64,000 bases of DNA. Source: Stentor roeselii (lineage: Eukaryota; Ciliophora; Heterotrichea; Heterotrichida; Stentoridae). The translations under genes and the position numbers were made by a program. The first letter of the stretch is position 1. Each line of letters starts with the position of its first letter. The DNA is taken from the NCBI GenBank assembly GCA_006503475.1, contig RSEH01000081.1, positions 102,592-166,591 of the forward strand, read 5' to 3'. Below are positions 10,227 to 18,501 of the stretch, in pieces. The notes beneath the pieces are model-generated. The model saw nothing but the letters and a program-made list of their open reading frames with translations. It was not told the origin of the DNA and made no database searches.

Positions 10227-10751
10227 ATGGGTTGTGGGATGTTTAAGCGACCAAAAAAAACAGCCAAGTATTACTTCATGAACTTCAGTCTTTCGAAGGT
10301 GAAGAACCCAAACTCTGAAAAATTTGTAAATGTTAATAAAAGAAAGTCAAAACTGGAACCTATAGCTCCGAACTACTTCTGGGTTACAAGTCCTTATTAT
10401 TTTTTGTGTAATCGAATGAATCATCTACGCATTGAAATACAAGATGATGAAAAGTTCAAAGCAATTTTAAAAGACGTGATTTTCTTGCTTGAATTCCTGA
10501 TAAATGAATTTTATGACACTAATGTCGCAAGGGTTAAACTCAAAAAATTCACGTTGTCGTGGGTTAGAGAATACGAAAATTCTTACTTTTTCATTAAGGC
10601 TATTGGACTTAAATTGAAGGGGAAGGAACTTCGAGTTATTCAAAGAGTTACTTTTGTGCAACTTATGACAAAGCTGAGAGAAGTCAGGTTTTTTTTCAAT
10701 AGGTTCAATGTTTGTAATTTTCTTTTCGTTTTTAATAAAAAATATACTTGA
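10227..10751 (+). CDS. Hypothetical 174-residue protein with MGCG N-terminus
   Basis: Family not recognised. The protein begins MGCGMFKRPKK: Gly2 followed by Cys3 and a basic stretch is a classic setting for N-myristoylation plus palmitoylation, which suggests membrane anchoring. The remainder is helical and basic, with no enzyme motif. It ends in TGA (10749-10751), the only TGA stop noticed in this window. If TGA were read through, 13 more sense codons precede a TAA, so the C-terminus depends on the standard code. Confidence 0.7.
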   Translation: MGCGMFKRPKKTAKYYFMNFSLSKVKNPNSEKFVNVNKRKSKLEPIAPNYFWVTSPYYFLCNRMNHLRIEIQDDEKFKAILKDVIFLLEFLINEFYDTNVARVKLKKFTLSWVREYENSYFFIKAIGLKLKGKELRVIQRVTFVQLMTKLREVRFFFNRFNVCNFLFVFNKKYT

Positions 10752-11127
10752 ATGGTTTGGGGAATGGATGAAGTTCAGTTAAGGTTAAGGTAAATAGTTT
10801 GCATGGTTTTGACTGTTTTTAGAGAATAATTCAAAAAGTTAGCGTTTTTTTTTAAATTTTTATTGCTAGATAAAATTAAATGAAGAGTTTTTTGTTTCAT
10901 TTATTGGAAGATTAGCAGATTTTTCTTATGATATTGTTTTATTTAAACTTTTCCTAATTTCAAATTGATTTTACGACTAAACTATAAACTTTTCCTAATT
11001 TCAATTGATTTTACGACTAAACTATAAACATTTCAAAAATTTCATCACATTCAATAAGCAGTAATTTTCAAGGATTCCCACAAAGATCAAAATAAAAAAT
11101 TCTAATTAATCCACCTAAGGAAAATTT
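10752..11127. other. Intergenic with a short tandem duplication
   Basis: 376 bp between convergent genes. Apart from the two-copy repeat at 10945-11025 it is plain AT-rich sequence. Confidence 0.5.
10945..11025. repeat. Two-copy direct tandem repeat, 41-bp unit
   Basis: The unit beginning AAACTTTTCCTAATTTCAAA occurs at 10945-10985 and again at 10986-11025. The copies differ by one deleted A. The sequence then starts a third copy (AAAC) and diverges. Confidence 0.93.
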
Positions 11128-12291
11128 CTAATTAGGCTGACTAACAAAAATCCTGAACCCCATACGAATTCCATCCTTATTAGCCGAAAAGTGTCTTTGA
11201 GTCCTAACCAAATTCTTATTCCCTTCAGTCTTCCTATGATTCATAGACAAGCATCTCCCACTTCTATTCTCCAGTCGATCATGACTAGAGTTTTTCCTAA
11301 AAATGATATTTCGAGGTTTTCTAGTAACTTCGAATCCGCTTCCATTCAAACCCTTTTGTTCAGACTCAAGTCTTCGATGCAGAGGTTTTCCACTGGTCTG
11401 TATATTTAAAGGCTTCATTTTTTTTCTTATCGTTCTCACATCAGCGATTTTAAGTCCTTCTAAAAACAAGACTTTTCTGTCTTCTGCAGAGAAATTAAAA
11501 ACTTTCAAAGCTAACAAATCGTTCTCTTCATTGAAAAATATCTGCGAAATCGAGTCTATCGCTTGAAGAAATTGCTTAAATGTCATAAAAGAGTTCAGAG
11601 TTGAGTGTTTTTTGAAAATTTGAGTCAATTCGCTTCGTTTTGTTAGTTTTTGCTTCTTTTCTTCGTAAAATATTGAGAATTGCTTGCAGAAGGCTAGAAA
11701 TGTCCCGCAGTCTAAGATTTCTGATTGCTCACTTATCATCTGGAATGTTGGAGATTTGCCTAAAAATAGATGTTGAACTGCGTAAAATTTAAAGATCTCT
11801 TTTAGGCTTGAATATTCGATTTCAAGAACTTGCTGACGGAAGTTGATTTCGATGTTTCCGTTAAAATGCTGTTGAGATACTTTGTCATAGGTGAGTTGGA
11901 TCTTTTCAAGAACTTCTTTGATAATAAGCTGATCACCAGTCCCAGCCTTATTCACTAAAAACCTATAATAATTCCCTTTCGCCCTCAAATAATTCAAAAA
12001 TTCATTTTGCCTTTTCGCTAGCCTCGCATTCTGAAACTTATGTATCATAGCCCATCTCGACACCACTTTTAAAAACTCACAAAAATTTCCTTTATCAGGA
12101 AAAGGTTTCCAAATAAACTTAAAAGATTGAGATTTATTTTCATCAGGTCCAGGACTAAGTTCAAGAATTTCAATGATTTCTTGAACAACCGAGTAAAAAT
12201 CAAGATTTTGAGTGTGAATAAGTTTATTATAAATCGGTCTAAGCACTTCTTGATTATTTGAAACGAGCAGTTCAATTGGATGCAAGCTCAT
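11128..12291 (-). CDS. Hypothetical 387-residue protein
   Basis: Family not recognised. The N-terminal 290 residues are helical. Segments such as LRAKGNYYRFLVNKAGTGDQ and KKHSTLNSFMTFKQFLQAID look faintly like paired EF-hand-type helix-loop-helix units, but no canonical DxDxDG loop is visible. The C-terminal 100 residues are basic and probably disordered. Start ATG at 12289-12291, stop TAA. It is preceded on the same strand, 52 bp away, by the FYVE-kinase gene. Confidence 0.8.
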   Translation of the reverse strand: MSLHPIELLVSNNQEVLRPIYNKLIHTQNLDFYSVVQEIIEILELSPGPDENKSQSFKFIWKPFPDKGNFCEFLKVVSRWAMIHKFQNARLAKRQNEFLNYLRAKGNYYRFLVNKAGTGDQLIIKEVLEKIQLTYDKVSQQHFNGNIEINFRQQVLEIEYSSLKEIFKFYAVQHLFLGKSPTFQMISEQSEILDCGTFLAFCKQFSIFYEEKKQKLTKRSELTQIFKKHSTLNSFMTFKQFLQAIDSISQIFFNEENDLLALKVFNFSAEDRKVLFLEGLKIADVRTIRKKMKPLNIQTSGKPLHRRLESEQKGLNGSGFEVTRKPRNIIFRKNSSHDRLENRSGRCLSMNHRKTEGNKNLVRTQRHFSANKDGIRMGFRIFVSQPN

Positions 12292-12343
12292 AAATTAATT
12301 ATCTTAATGGAGAATATTTAGTTAATTATTAATCAGAAACAAT

Positions 12344-13624
12344 TTAAGTCTTTTTCTCAGTCATCCAGTCCTTAACATAAGCAGAAAACTCAGCCTTGAA
12401 CGATGGGCTGATATTAGAAAGAAAAGGATGAGCAAGTAAATCTTCACAAGAAGGTCGAAATTCAGGATCTTTTTCTAAACACTTCGAAACAAAATCTCTG
12501 AAAGTTTCCGACCATTTTTCATTATTCGGTACTTTTGGTGGTAGTTTCGTTGCGATTAAATACAATACTTTTATTGTATTTTGACCAAAATAAGGAGGCT
12601 CGCCAGTGACCATTTCTAAAGCAACGATTCCAAGACTCCAGATATCGACTTCGACTCCATATTCAAGTCCGACTATTAGTTCAGGAGCCATCCAGCAGGG
12701 TGTTCCGACTGTTGAGTGTCGAACACCTTGCTCCATAGTTAACTGAGCGGCATACCCGAAGTCAGCTAGTTTTACAGAACCGTCATGGGATATTAAAACA
12801 TTGTCACTTTTAATGTCTCTGTGAATACGGAACTGGTCATGAAGCGCTTTGATACCCATTAGGGTTTCCCTTAGGATGTATGAAATAACTGTTTCAGGTA
12901 AGTTTCCAGGACGGCTCATTATAATATCAGTCAAACTTGCCTTCATCAGCTCAACAATAATAAAAACAGCTCCCTCAAACAAGTAACTTTCAAAGTAAGT
13001 TACAATATTTTGACTACTAGTCAGCTGTGTTAGAATGATTTCATTCATAATCGAGTTTAAATGATTATCACTTTTCGGCTGTACTTTCTTTATAGCAAAA
13101 TTTTCTTTTGTTATTCGGTTCACAGCTAAAAACACTGAACCCGCACCACCCTGTCCAATTTTATCTAAAATTTCATAAGTCTCACTTGGATCTGCCTGAA
13201 TGAGGTTCAAAGATTGAGTGGCTCTTCTTGAAAACTAAGTAAAAAATACACTTGCCGTGGTAGGAAGACTTCGAATGCCTCCAATGAAAGTTTTCGCAAC
13301 TTCAGTCATATGGCTTCGATTTTCAGAAAATTCTTCAGAAGATATTCCGATGTCAACAGCAAGTTGTTCAATATCTTCTTCCGTTAAAGTAGAAATTCTC
13401 GACCTTAACTTACTTGTTTCTACTTCAAAACAGTGCCGGCAGTACCTTTTATCTCGAAATATGCCAGAACTGGAGACCTTAAGACTGCACCGTCTGCAGA
13501 ACTTAAGCTCTAAATAAAAATTACTGCAAACAGAGCATTTCCGACGTTTAGAAAATAAAGAATAAGAACGACTACAGTTTCCACAAGTGCCTTTCCTGTG
13601 AAATAATCTAGTAAGAAGATCCAT
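12344..13624 (-). CDS. FYVE-like zinc finger fused to a STE20/PAK-type protein kinase, one 15-nt intron
   Basis: Two frames join into one 421-residue protein when the intron at 13235-13249 is removed. Residues about 14-67 hold eight Cys in four CxxC pairs (CGNC, CSVC, CRRC, CRHC), with FYVE-like spacing of 12, 9 and 15 residues between pairs. The RRHHCR phosphoinositide-binding motif is not intact. A short linker leads to a complete STE20-group kinase: glycine loop IGQGGAGSV, AIKK Lys, HRDIKSDN catalytic loop, DFG, activation segment TVGTPCWMAPE, and the C-lobe Arg of RPSCEDLL. The kinase domain ends within about 20 residues of the C-terminus. A TTG had looked like the kinase start; splicing gives continuous sequence (…SLPTTA-IFKKSHSI…). 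Ser/Thr kinase activity is expected; endosomal targeting is inference. Confidence 0.9.
13235..13249 (-). other. 15-nt intron (FYVE-kinase gene)
   Basis: On the minus strand GTATTTTTTACTTAG, with A at position 10, phase 1. It carries the in-frame TAG that otherwise ends the zinc-finger frame. Removal joins finger and kinase in frame. Confidence 0.9.
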
Positions 13625-13642
13625 GAAATTAATAATAAATCA
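13625..13642. promoter_or_regulatory. 18-bp divergent intergenic region
   Basis: Only 18 bp separate the start codons of the FYVE-kinase (minus) and OPA3-like (plus) genes. Promoter elements for one or both must lie here or inside the neighbouring coding sequence, and 5' UTRs must be minimal or overlapping. Confidence 0.6.
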
Positions 13643-14128
13643 ATGATCCCTTTATTCAAAGTGATATCTTTAGTCATCCGACTTTTCACCCGTCCAATTT
13701 CGAACTACCTGAAAAATTCTCTAAAGCATAAACACGATCATCACCCTTTCATCAAAGCTCAAATATTGAACCTTGGACAGTTTTACCATCGAGTCCAGAT
13801 AAAAATCCAAAGAAGACTCATGAACATGTCCTCTGCCGATAACTACATCAAACCACTTGCAGATGATAAGGCCCTTGAATCAGGCGCTGAGTTCATCGGC
13901 GAGATTTTGACTTATGGAACCCTTCTCGTCTGGGGAGTCTATGAAATCGACAAGTTCAGCGAAGAAGCCAAAGCGAAAGAAAAGAAACAACAGGACATGA
14001 TCGCTGATATTCATGCAAGGATTCAAGGCCTTGACTTGAAACATCAGGAAATTTTGCAGACTCTTGAAAAAGAACAACTTAAAAAAAAGAATGTGAGTGA
14101 CGAGTCGACTGACACGAGTGAGGATTAA
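13643..14128 (+). CDS. OPA3-like mitochondrial protein
   Basis: The 161-residue frame matches the OPA3 family layout. The N-terminus (MIPLFKVISLVIRLFTRPIS) is hydrophobic and basic with the family's 'KPI' position as RPI. A segment LGQFYHRVQIKIQRRL follows. The conserved core PLADDKALESGAEFIGEI corresponds to the 'ELGAE..GE' region, then comes a hydrophobic helix and a C-terminal coiled coil rich in Lys, Glu and Gln. OPA3 proteins associate with mitochondrial membranes and affect mitochondrial shape; the biochemical role is unclear. Start ATG lies 18 bp from the divergent kinase gene. The stop TAA overlaps the convergent gene. Confidence 0.85.
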   Translation: MIPLFKVISLVIRLFTRPISNYLKNSLKHKHDHHPFIKAQILNLGQFYHRVQIKIQRRLMNMSSADNYIKPLADDKALESGAEFIGEILTYGTLLVWGVYEIDKFSEEAKAKEKKQQDMIADIHARIQGLDLKHQEILQTLEKEQLKKKNVSDESTDTSED

Positions 14129-14976
14129 TTTAAGTTATTCTCTGGAACACATGCGAACATTTTTAACTCTAGAAGGTCCTCTGGCCAGGTTTCTTGCTTT
14201 TTTTCTTCAACTACTGTGAGACCGACTTTCTGAAATGCGTGTTTTAAGACCTTTTCACATCGAGTGACACTAAAGTCATCCTTATGCACCAAAAAGCCTT
14301 TTTCTTTGATATTTTCTTTAAAAATGATAATTCCTCCGTCTTTCAGCCCAGTCTTTAACTTCGCCAAGAACTCAAGCAAGTCATCATCAGTGAGTTGACT
14401 TAAAACCCACTGAACCCAAATCAAATCATAGTCTTTTCCAGAAAATTCAAAATTTTGAGCACCGATGCAAAAACGATTTAAAACTTTCACGTCATTCACG
14501 AAGTCCTTTGAAAAATTTAGAAATTTTTCACATTGTTCAAGCATGTCAAGAGACTCGAATCGAGGAAGTAGTAAAAATTTACTGACTCTTCCTATTCCTG
14601 CACCGCAATCGAGGACCTTTGAACGTGAAATTTGGTATTTTTCAAGGATTTCGTCGAGGAAAAAGGAAGACTCGCGAATGTCTGGCTCGTGGATCTCGTC
14701 TGAACCGCCCAGGACGTTGGAGATTGTTGGGTCGAGACTTGTCCAGTATTGGTTGCCGAGGGAGTACCAGTTTGATTTGGAACGGATTTGAGGACTGTTT
14801 AGTTCTAGTCTCCACATTTCTTCTAGAGAGTTGTAGGTGAAACCTAAGGAGTCTTCTCCTTTCGCCTCGTCGCGGGCTAGGTATTTTTTAGTATCCATCT
14901 TCTTAAATAATGAACGCATGAGTCTTGTGTTGAATACCATGGATTTATGGTGAAGAAGATGGAGAGGAAAGAGCAT
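14125..14976 (-). CDS. N-terminal Xaa-Pro-Lys protein methyltransferase (NTMT1/METTL11-like)
   Basis: A 283-residue SAM-dependent methyltransferase of the family that methylates the alpha-amino group of proteins beginning X-Pro-Lys. Motif I is VLDCGAGIGRVSKFLL (about 142-157), acidic motif II is in SLDMLEQCEKF, and the family motifs QWVLSQLTDDD and GGIIIFKENI are present. The upstream segment YWTSLDPTISNVLGG corresponds to the YW…VLGG substrate region of NTMT1. About 65 extra N-terminal residues precede the usual domain start; the first part (MLFPLHLLHHKSMVFNTRLM) is hydrophobic and basic. Internal Met codons exist, so the true start could be shorter. The stop codon shares TTAA with the OPA3-like gene. 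Confidence 0.9.
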   Translation of the reverse strand: MLFPLHLLHHKSMVFNTRLMRSLFKKMDTKKYLARDEAKGEDSLGFTYNSLEEMWRLELNSPQIRSKSNWYSLGNQYWTSLDPTISNVLGGSDEIHEPDIRESSFFLDEILEKYQISRSKVLDCGAGIGRVSKFLLLPRFESLDMLEQCEKFLNFSKDFVNDVKVLNRFCIGAQNFEFSGKDYDLIWVQWVLSQLTDDDLLEFLAKLKTGLKDGGIIIFKENIKEKGFLVHKDDFSVTRCEKVLKHAFQKVGLTVVEEKKQETWPEDLLELKMFACVPENNLN

Positions 14977-15357
14977 TACAAAATAGAGATAACAGTGAAG
15001 ACAATCTATAGCCTGTTTTTATGATATAAGATGAATATCAATATAAAAATTCGACGTTGGTAAGTTAAGAGACTAGTTATTAATATTAGTTATTATATTA
15101 ATCTTATTTTATACTTGAAACGTTATAAATGTAGAATAATAACTTTGAACCCTAAATACAATCCAAATTTATCTACCCTTATGAAAATCATTTAATTACG
15201 AATCCATTACATAAGAAAAAAAAATAAGATTAAGCTAAATTATTCCTTTTATCCAAAAAGCCAACAAAAAAATCTCCTTCTCAGACCCAAATTCAAAATA
15301 TTATTAATAAAACCTCATCCTACAAGTAAATATGGTGATCTACCAGTAAAAACACTA
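14977..15357. other. Intergenic, no feature seen
   Basis: 381 bp of AT-rich sequence between two minus-strand genes. No RNA, repeat or recognisable site was found. Confidence 0.5.
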
Positions 15358-16146
15358 TTAAGCATTTCTTATATTTAAAAACTCAGAAGGCGACAGCGCA
15401 TACCCGAACAAGTCATTTCTAAGTCTTTCCTTCGTTTCCGAAACCCTTTCCATTTTCGGTATCTTGTTAGTAATCGGTCTAATAAAATCAGGGACTCTCA
15501 GCTTTTCAGGTTGAGGACTGGTGATGATATCGAAGTTGATAATCTGAGGAGACATAAGCAACATAGTATTAAATCCATATTCCATCGGCTTGATTTCGAT
15601 ATCTTGTGAAAAAAGGTTCAAAAACCCTTTGTTTTCCTCAACAATCGTTTTTTTCTTTTCTAAAGACTTAAACCGATTTTTGACACTATTTTCAGTCCGA
15701 CCAGGCATTTTTCTCGAAATTTCAGACCACTTATTTCCAAGTTCTTTTTGAAGAGTAATCAAATGCTGGTCTTCACCTTCGGTCCATTCGCCTTTTTTCA
15801 GTTCAGGGTCAACATGATTGAACCACCGTTCTCGACAATGCCTTCCAAGACGTACATCGCTTCCATTGTGAACTAGTGCGTTGATTTCTTTCGCGATTGA
15901 ACTCCAAGCTTTAGCTCCTCGAGAGGAAACGATTTTTAAGAGAATTTCGTCCTCAGAAGTGGTCCAGCCTTGTTTGCTGGCAGCTGCGGGCTTTTCTGAG
16001 TGGTTCGCGAGGGGCTTGAGAAGGGGCCTGAATTCATTTTCTGAGTAGTTTGTAACGCATGGAACTAGCCAAATGTCTCCTTCTATGTGGAACATCTGCA
16101 TGTTCCCATCTTTGAACTCACGTCTTAGTGCTTGTTTAATATCCAT
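15358..16146 (-). CDS. Two-repeat Myb DNA-binding protein
   Basis: 262 residues. Two adjacent Myb/SANT repeats are visible. The first (about 60-112) carries WTTSEDEILLKIV, AWSSIAKEI and CRERWFNHVDP. The second (about 113-165) carries WTEGEDQHLITLQKELGNKW, IPR-type helix SRKMPGRTENSVKNRF. The spaced Trp residues match R2R3-type repeats of c-Myb/CDC5 proteins that bind DNA in the nucleus. The C-terminal 90 residues have no domain. There are no introns, and the ATG is at 16144-16146. Probably a sequence-specific transcription factor; its targets are unknown. Confidence 0.9.
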   Translation of the reverse strand: MDIKQALRREFKDGNMQMFHIEGDIWLVPCVTNYSENEFRPLLKPLANHSEKPAAASKQGWTTSEDEILLKIVSSRGAKAWSSIAKEINALVHNGSDVRLGRHCRERWFNHVDPELKKGEWTEGEDQHLITLQKELGNKWSEISRKMPGRTENSVKNRFKSLEKKKTIVEENKGFLNLFSQDIEIKPMEYGFNTMLLMSPQIINFDIITSPQPEKLRVPDFIRPITNKIPKMERVSETKERLRNDLFGYALSPSEFLNIRNA

Positions 16147-16533
16147 TATTATTATATTCTAGAAGGATCGGACTTGATTTGGGAGATTTGGTAGAGAAGA
16201 CATTAGATAAGTTAGGATTTAGTAAATGAAGGGAAGAGGTTTATGGATTTGAAGGTTTTTGAAGATTGTTGATTATGTTTTAGGCGGGTTAGAGCGTGAA
16301 GTGGATTGAACTGGATGGAGTTACTGGAGAGAAAAATTTGGATATTTCTGCGATTTTGTGGAATTAAAATCTCGAAATAAACTATAAGAGCTATATCATA
16401 CTTTTTTAATTGAATTCTCACAATTCTTGTAAGAATTAAGATAACTAATAATTACATCAAATAATTATTTAAAGACTAAGTCTAAATATCTTAATCTTAT
16501 AATTCATCTAAAGTTTAAATCAATTCTATTAAT
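16147..16533. other. Intergenic between divergent genes, no feature seen
   Basis: 387 bp between the Myb start and the next start. Presumably it holds both promoters; no clear box was found. Confidence 0.5.
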
Positions 16534-17208
16534 ATGGACACAAACCTAACAGTTGAATCAGCTTTCGAAATGATCCAAAAGCTGAAACAAGAAAACTCCT
16601 CATTAAAAACGAGTTTCGTCAAAGAAATCTCCGCACTTCAAATGGAACTTGCACAAATCTCAGCATTAAAGTCAATATATGAAGAAAAGTACAATGAACT
16701 TAAACTTAAACTAGCTTATTCTGAGTCAAGTCTCAATGAAAAGTTCCAGGAAAGTCTTTTAATTAAATCTTTGAATCAAAAAATCCAAGATAATGAAAAA
16801 GAATTGAAATATCTTAACGATCAGAAAGTAATTTTAACTGATGAACTCAGTCATTTTCAAGAAATCAACTCTGAGTTTAGAAGGAAACTTTTTAAGTTAG
16901 AGGCTTTGGTAAAAGATTTGAAAAAGGAAAACTTTATACTTAAAGCAGAAAAAAGTAATCAGGGAAGAATTGTTAGCAAGAGTATTGAAAAAAAAAATGA
17001 TCGAAAAACACCTGTTTTGTTAACTACTTCTGAATCTCAGCCAAGGATCTTAGATAAAACTTTAATTTTTAACTCGACTCAAAGTATCCGAAGAGACTAT
17101 TCACTAACTAAGCCCTCATCTCAATATTTACCTTCATTCATGAGAAGTAATTCAAAAGTAAAAGACAAAGGAATTCCAGACCTAGCTCTTCTAAGGTCTT
17201 CAGACTAG
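16534..17208 (+). CDS. Coiled-coil protein, 224 residues
   Basis: Family not recognised. Residues about 8-150 form a continuous heptad-rich coiled coil (for example KLKQENSSLKTSF and LVKDLKKENFILKAEK). The last 70 residues are Ser/Lys-rich and probably disordered. No membrane segment. ATG at 16534, stop TAG. A structural cytoskeletal or basal-body role would be a guess. Confidence 0.75.
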   Translation: MDTNLTVESAFEMIQKLKQENSSLKTSFVKEISALQMELAQISALKSIYEEKYNELKLKLAYSESSLNEKFQESLLIKSLNQKIQDNEKELKYLNDQKVILTDELSHFQEINSEFRRKLFKLEALVKDLKKENFILKAEKSNQGRIVSKSIEKKNDRKTPVLLTTSESQPRILDKTLIFNSTQSIRRDYSLTKPSSQYLPSFMRSNSKVKDKGIPDLALLRSSD

Positions 17209-17343
17209 TTACCTTCCTTCGAATCAACAACTTTTTAAAAACCCAATCCTAATTCATCTAAAACTTTTAAAATCCCTTAAATTCAACCCTTATATAATAA
17301 TATCATGAAACCCATTCACAAGAAACCCTAAAAAAGTATAAAA

Positions 17344-18000
17344 ATGAAAGGCAGGCTTTACAAGCCAACAAAAAAATCTTCTCTTTCTCAAAAACAATTG
17401 AAACCTCGATCAAAACCTTGGAAAGAAACCCAAAAAGTCCCTTTAATCTACTTCTGGAGGTCAAGTCTTCCTGAAAACTTCAAATCTGACAAGTCTCGAA
17501 TATTCCGACATGTTTCAGAAACGAAACATTCAAAAAACACTGAAGAATTCTTAAAGAAAAACCAGAAATACATAGAAATAATCGCAGATTCCCATCGTCA
17601 TACACCGTCAGTGAGAGCTTCGATGTTAAATTCGCGGGAGAGTTCATCTGAAGATCTTGAAAAATACCCAGGACTTTTACTGCCTTTAAAGGTAGGAAAT
17701 GACGAGCCAGTTCCAGTTGAAAACGAGTTTCGAGTTGTTGCAAAACTCAACTTCTCATCATTCAAGCCAGAAAACCAGAAGACCCAAGCTTTAGAGAACC
17801 CAAAAAGACTTCTTCTTCGACGAGCCTCTCTTCCTAAGCTATTCGAATCATCTGACAAAAAAATTCCAAACCATTTAAAATCCCCAAGAATCTTAACCCT
17901 AAACACAAAGCGAGACGCACCTTCCAATTCTCTGATAAACCCTCGAATAAAATACTCTCTAAACCTACCTAAATCAAAAAAGCGAGGTTCAATTAGTTAA
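17344..18000 (+). CDS. Hypothetical basic disordered protein, 218 residues
   Basis: Family not recognised. The protein is rich in Lys, Arg, Ser and Pro with no hydrophobic core. Repeated RRASLP/KRGS-like sites look like basophilic-kinase phosphorylation targets. It starts at an ATG 135 bp after the preceding coiled-coil gene and ends 31 bp before the next ATG. Codon use resembles its neighbours. It could be a cytoskeletal linker, but nothing in the sequence proves it. Confidence 0.65.
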   Translation: MKGRLYKPTKKSSLSQKQLKPRSKPWKETQKVPLIYFWRSSLPENFKSDKSRIFRHVSETKHSKNTEEFLKKNQKYIEIIADSHRHTPSVRASMLNSRESSSEDLEKYPGLLLPLKVGNDEPVPVENEFRVVAKLNFSSFKPENQKTQALENPKRLLLRRASLPKLFESSDKKIPNHLKSPRILTLNTKRDAPSNSLINPRIKYSLNLPKSKKRGSIS

Positions 18001-18031
18001 TTAACTTTAAACAATTTTCTCTTATTGATAA

Positions 18032-18493
18032 ATGAGTGTTAGAAGTGCTTTTGAGCAACTTTGGAAGGTATCAGTTGGGCCGAGTGCTATTTCAGCCTTC
18101 ACGCCGAACCAACTCACTCCAACACAGAAAATGATTCTTGCAAGGTCACGCATTTGGGGAGACGTGATCGGAGGAAACGTGAAAGCCGGTCACAGATGGG
18201 CGAAAAAAGCCTGGCCACATGAAGGCATGATGAATTACTTTGGAAACTCTATTGAAGATTTTGTCTTTCCTTTCGAACTACCTGACGAAGATGATATCGA
18301 TGAAAATAATGAAATTGATACTTTTCGAGAACTTAGGACTTCAAGAAGAGGGAAAATTTTGATTCTTCCACCAAAGAGGCCCTTACACCAGATTCCCAAG
18401 TATAAGGCGAAGAGGTATCTGTATACTGAGAAGATTCGATTAGAACAGCATAAAAAGAGTGGACTTGGAAAGGAACATAGGAAGAAGAATTAA
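18032..18493 (+). CDS. Small protein, tentative mitochondrial ribosomal protein mS33
   Basis: 153 residues, basic at both ends. The segment ILARSRIWGDVIGGNVKAGH followed by RWAKKAWP resembles the start of mS33, where 'RIFGEV…S.KV' precedes a short divergent region. The later RTSRRGKILILPPKRP and the very basic C-terminus (SGLGKEHRKKN) also fit a ribosomal protein. An acidic insert (ELPDEDDIDENNEID) is not typical. The assignment rests on short motifs only. The stop is 8 bp before the next start on the same strand. Confidence 0.75.
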   Translation: MSVRSAFEQLWKVSVGPSAISAFTPNQLTPTQKMILARSRIWGDVIGGNVKAGHRWAKKAWPHEGMMNYFGNSIEDFVFPFELPDEDDIDENNEIDTFRELRTSRRGKILILPPKRPLHQIPKYKAKRYLYTEKIRLEQHKKSGLGKEHRKKN

Positions 18494-18501
18494 TAGTTAG
18501 A

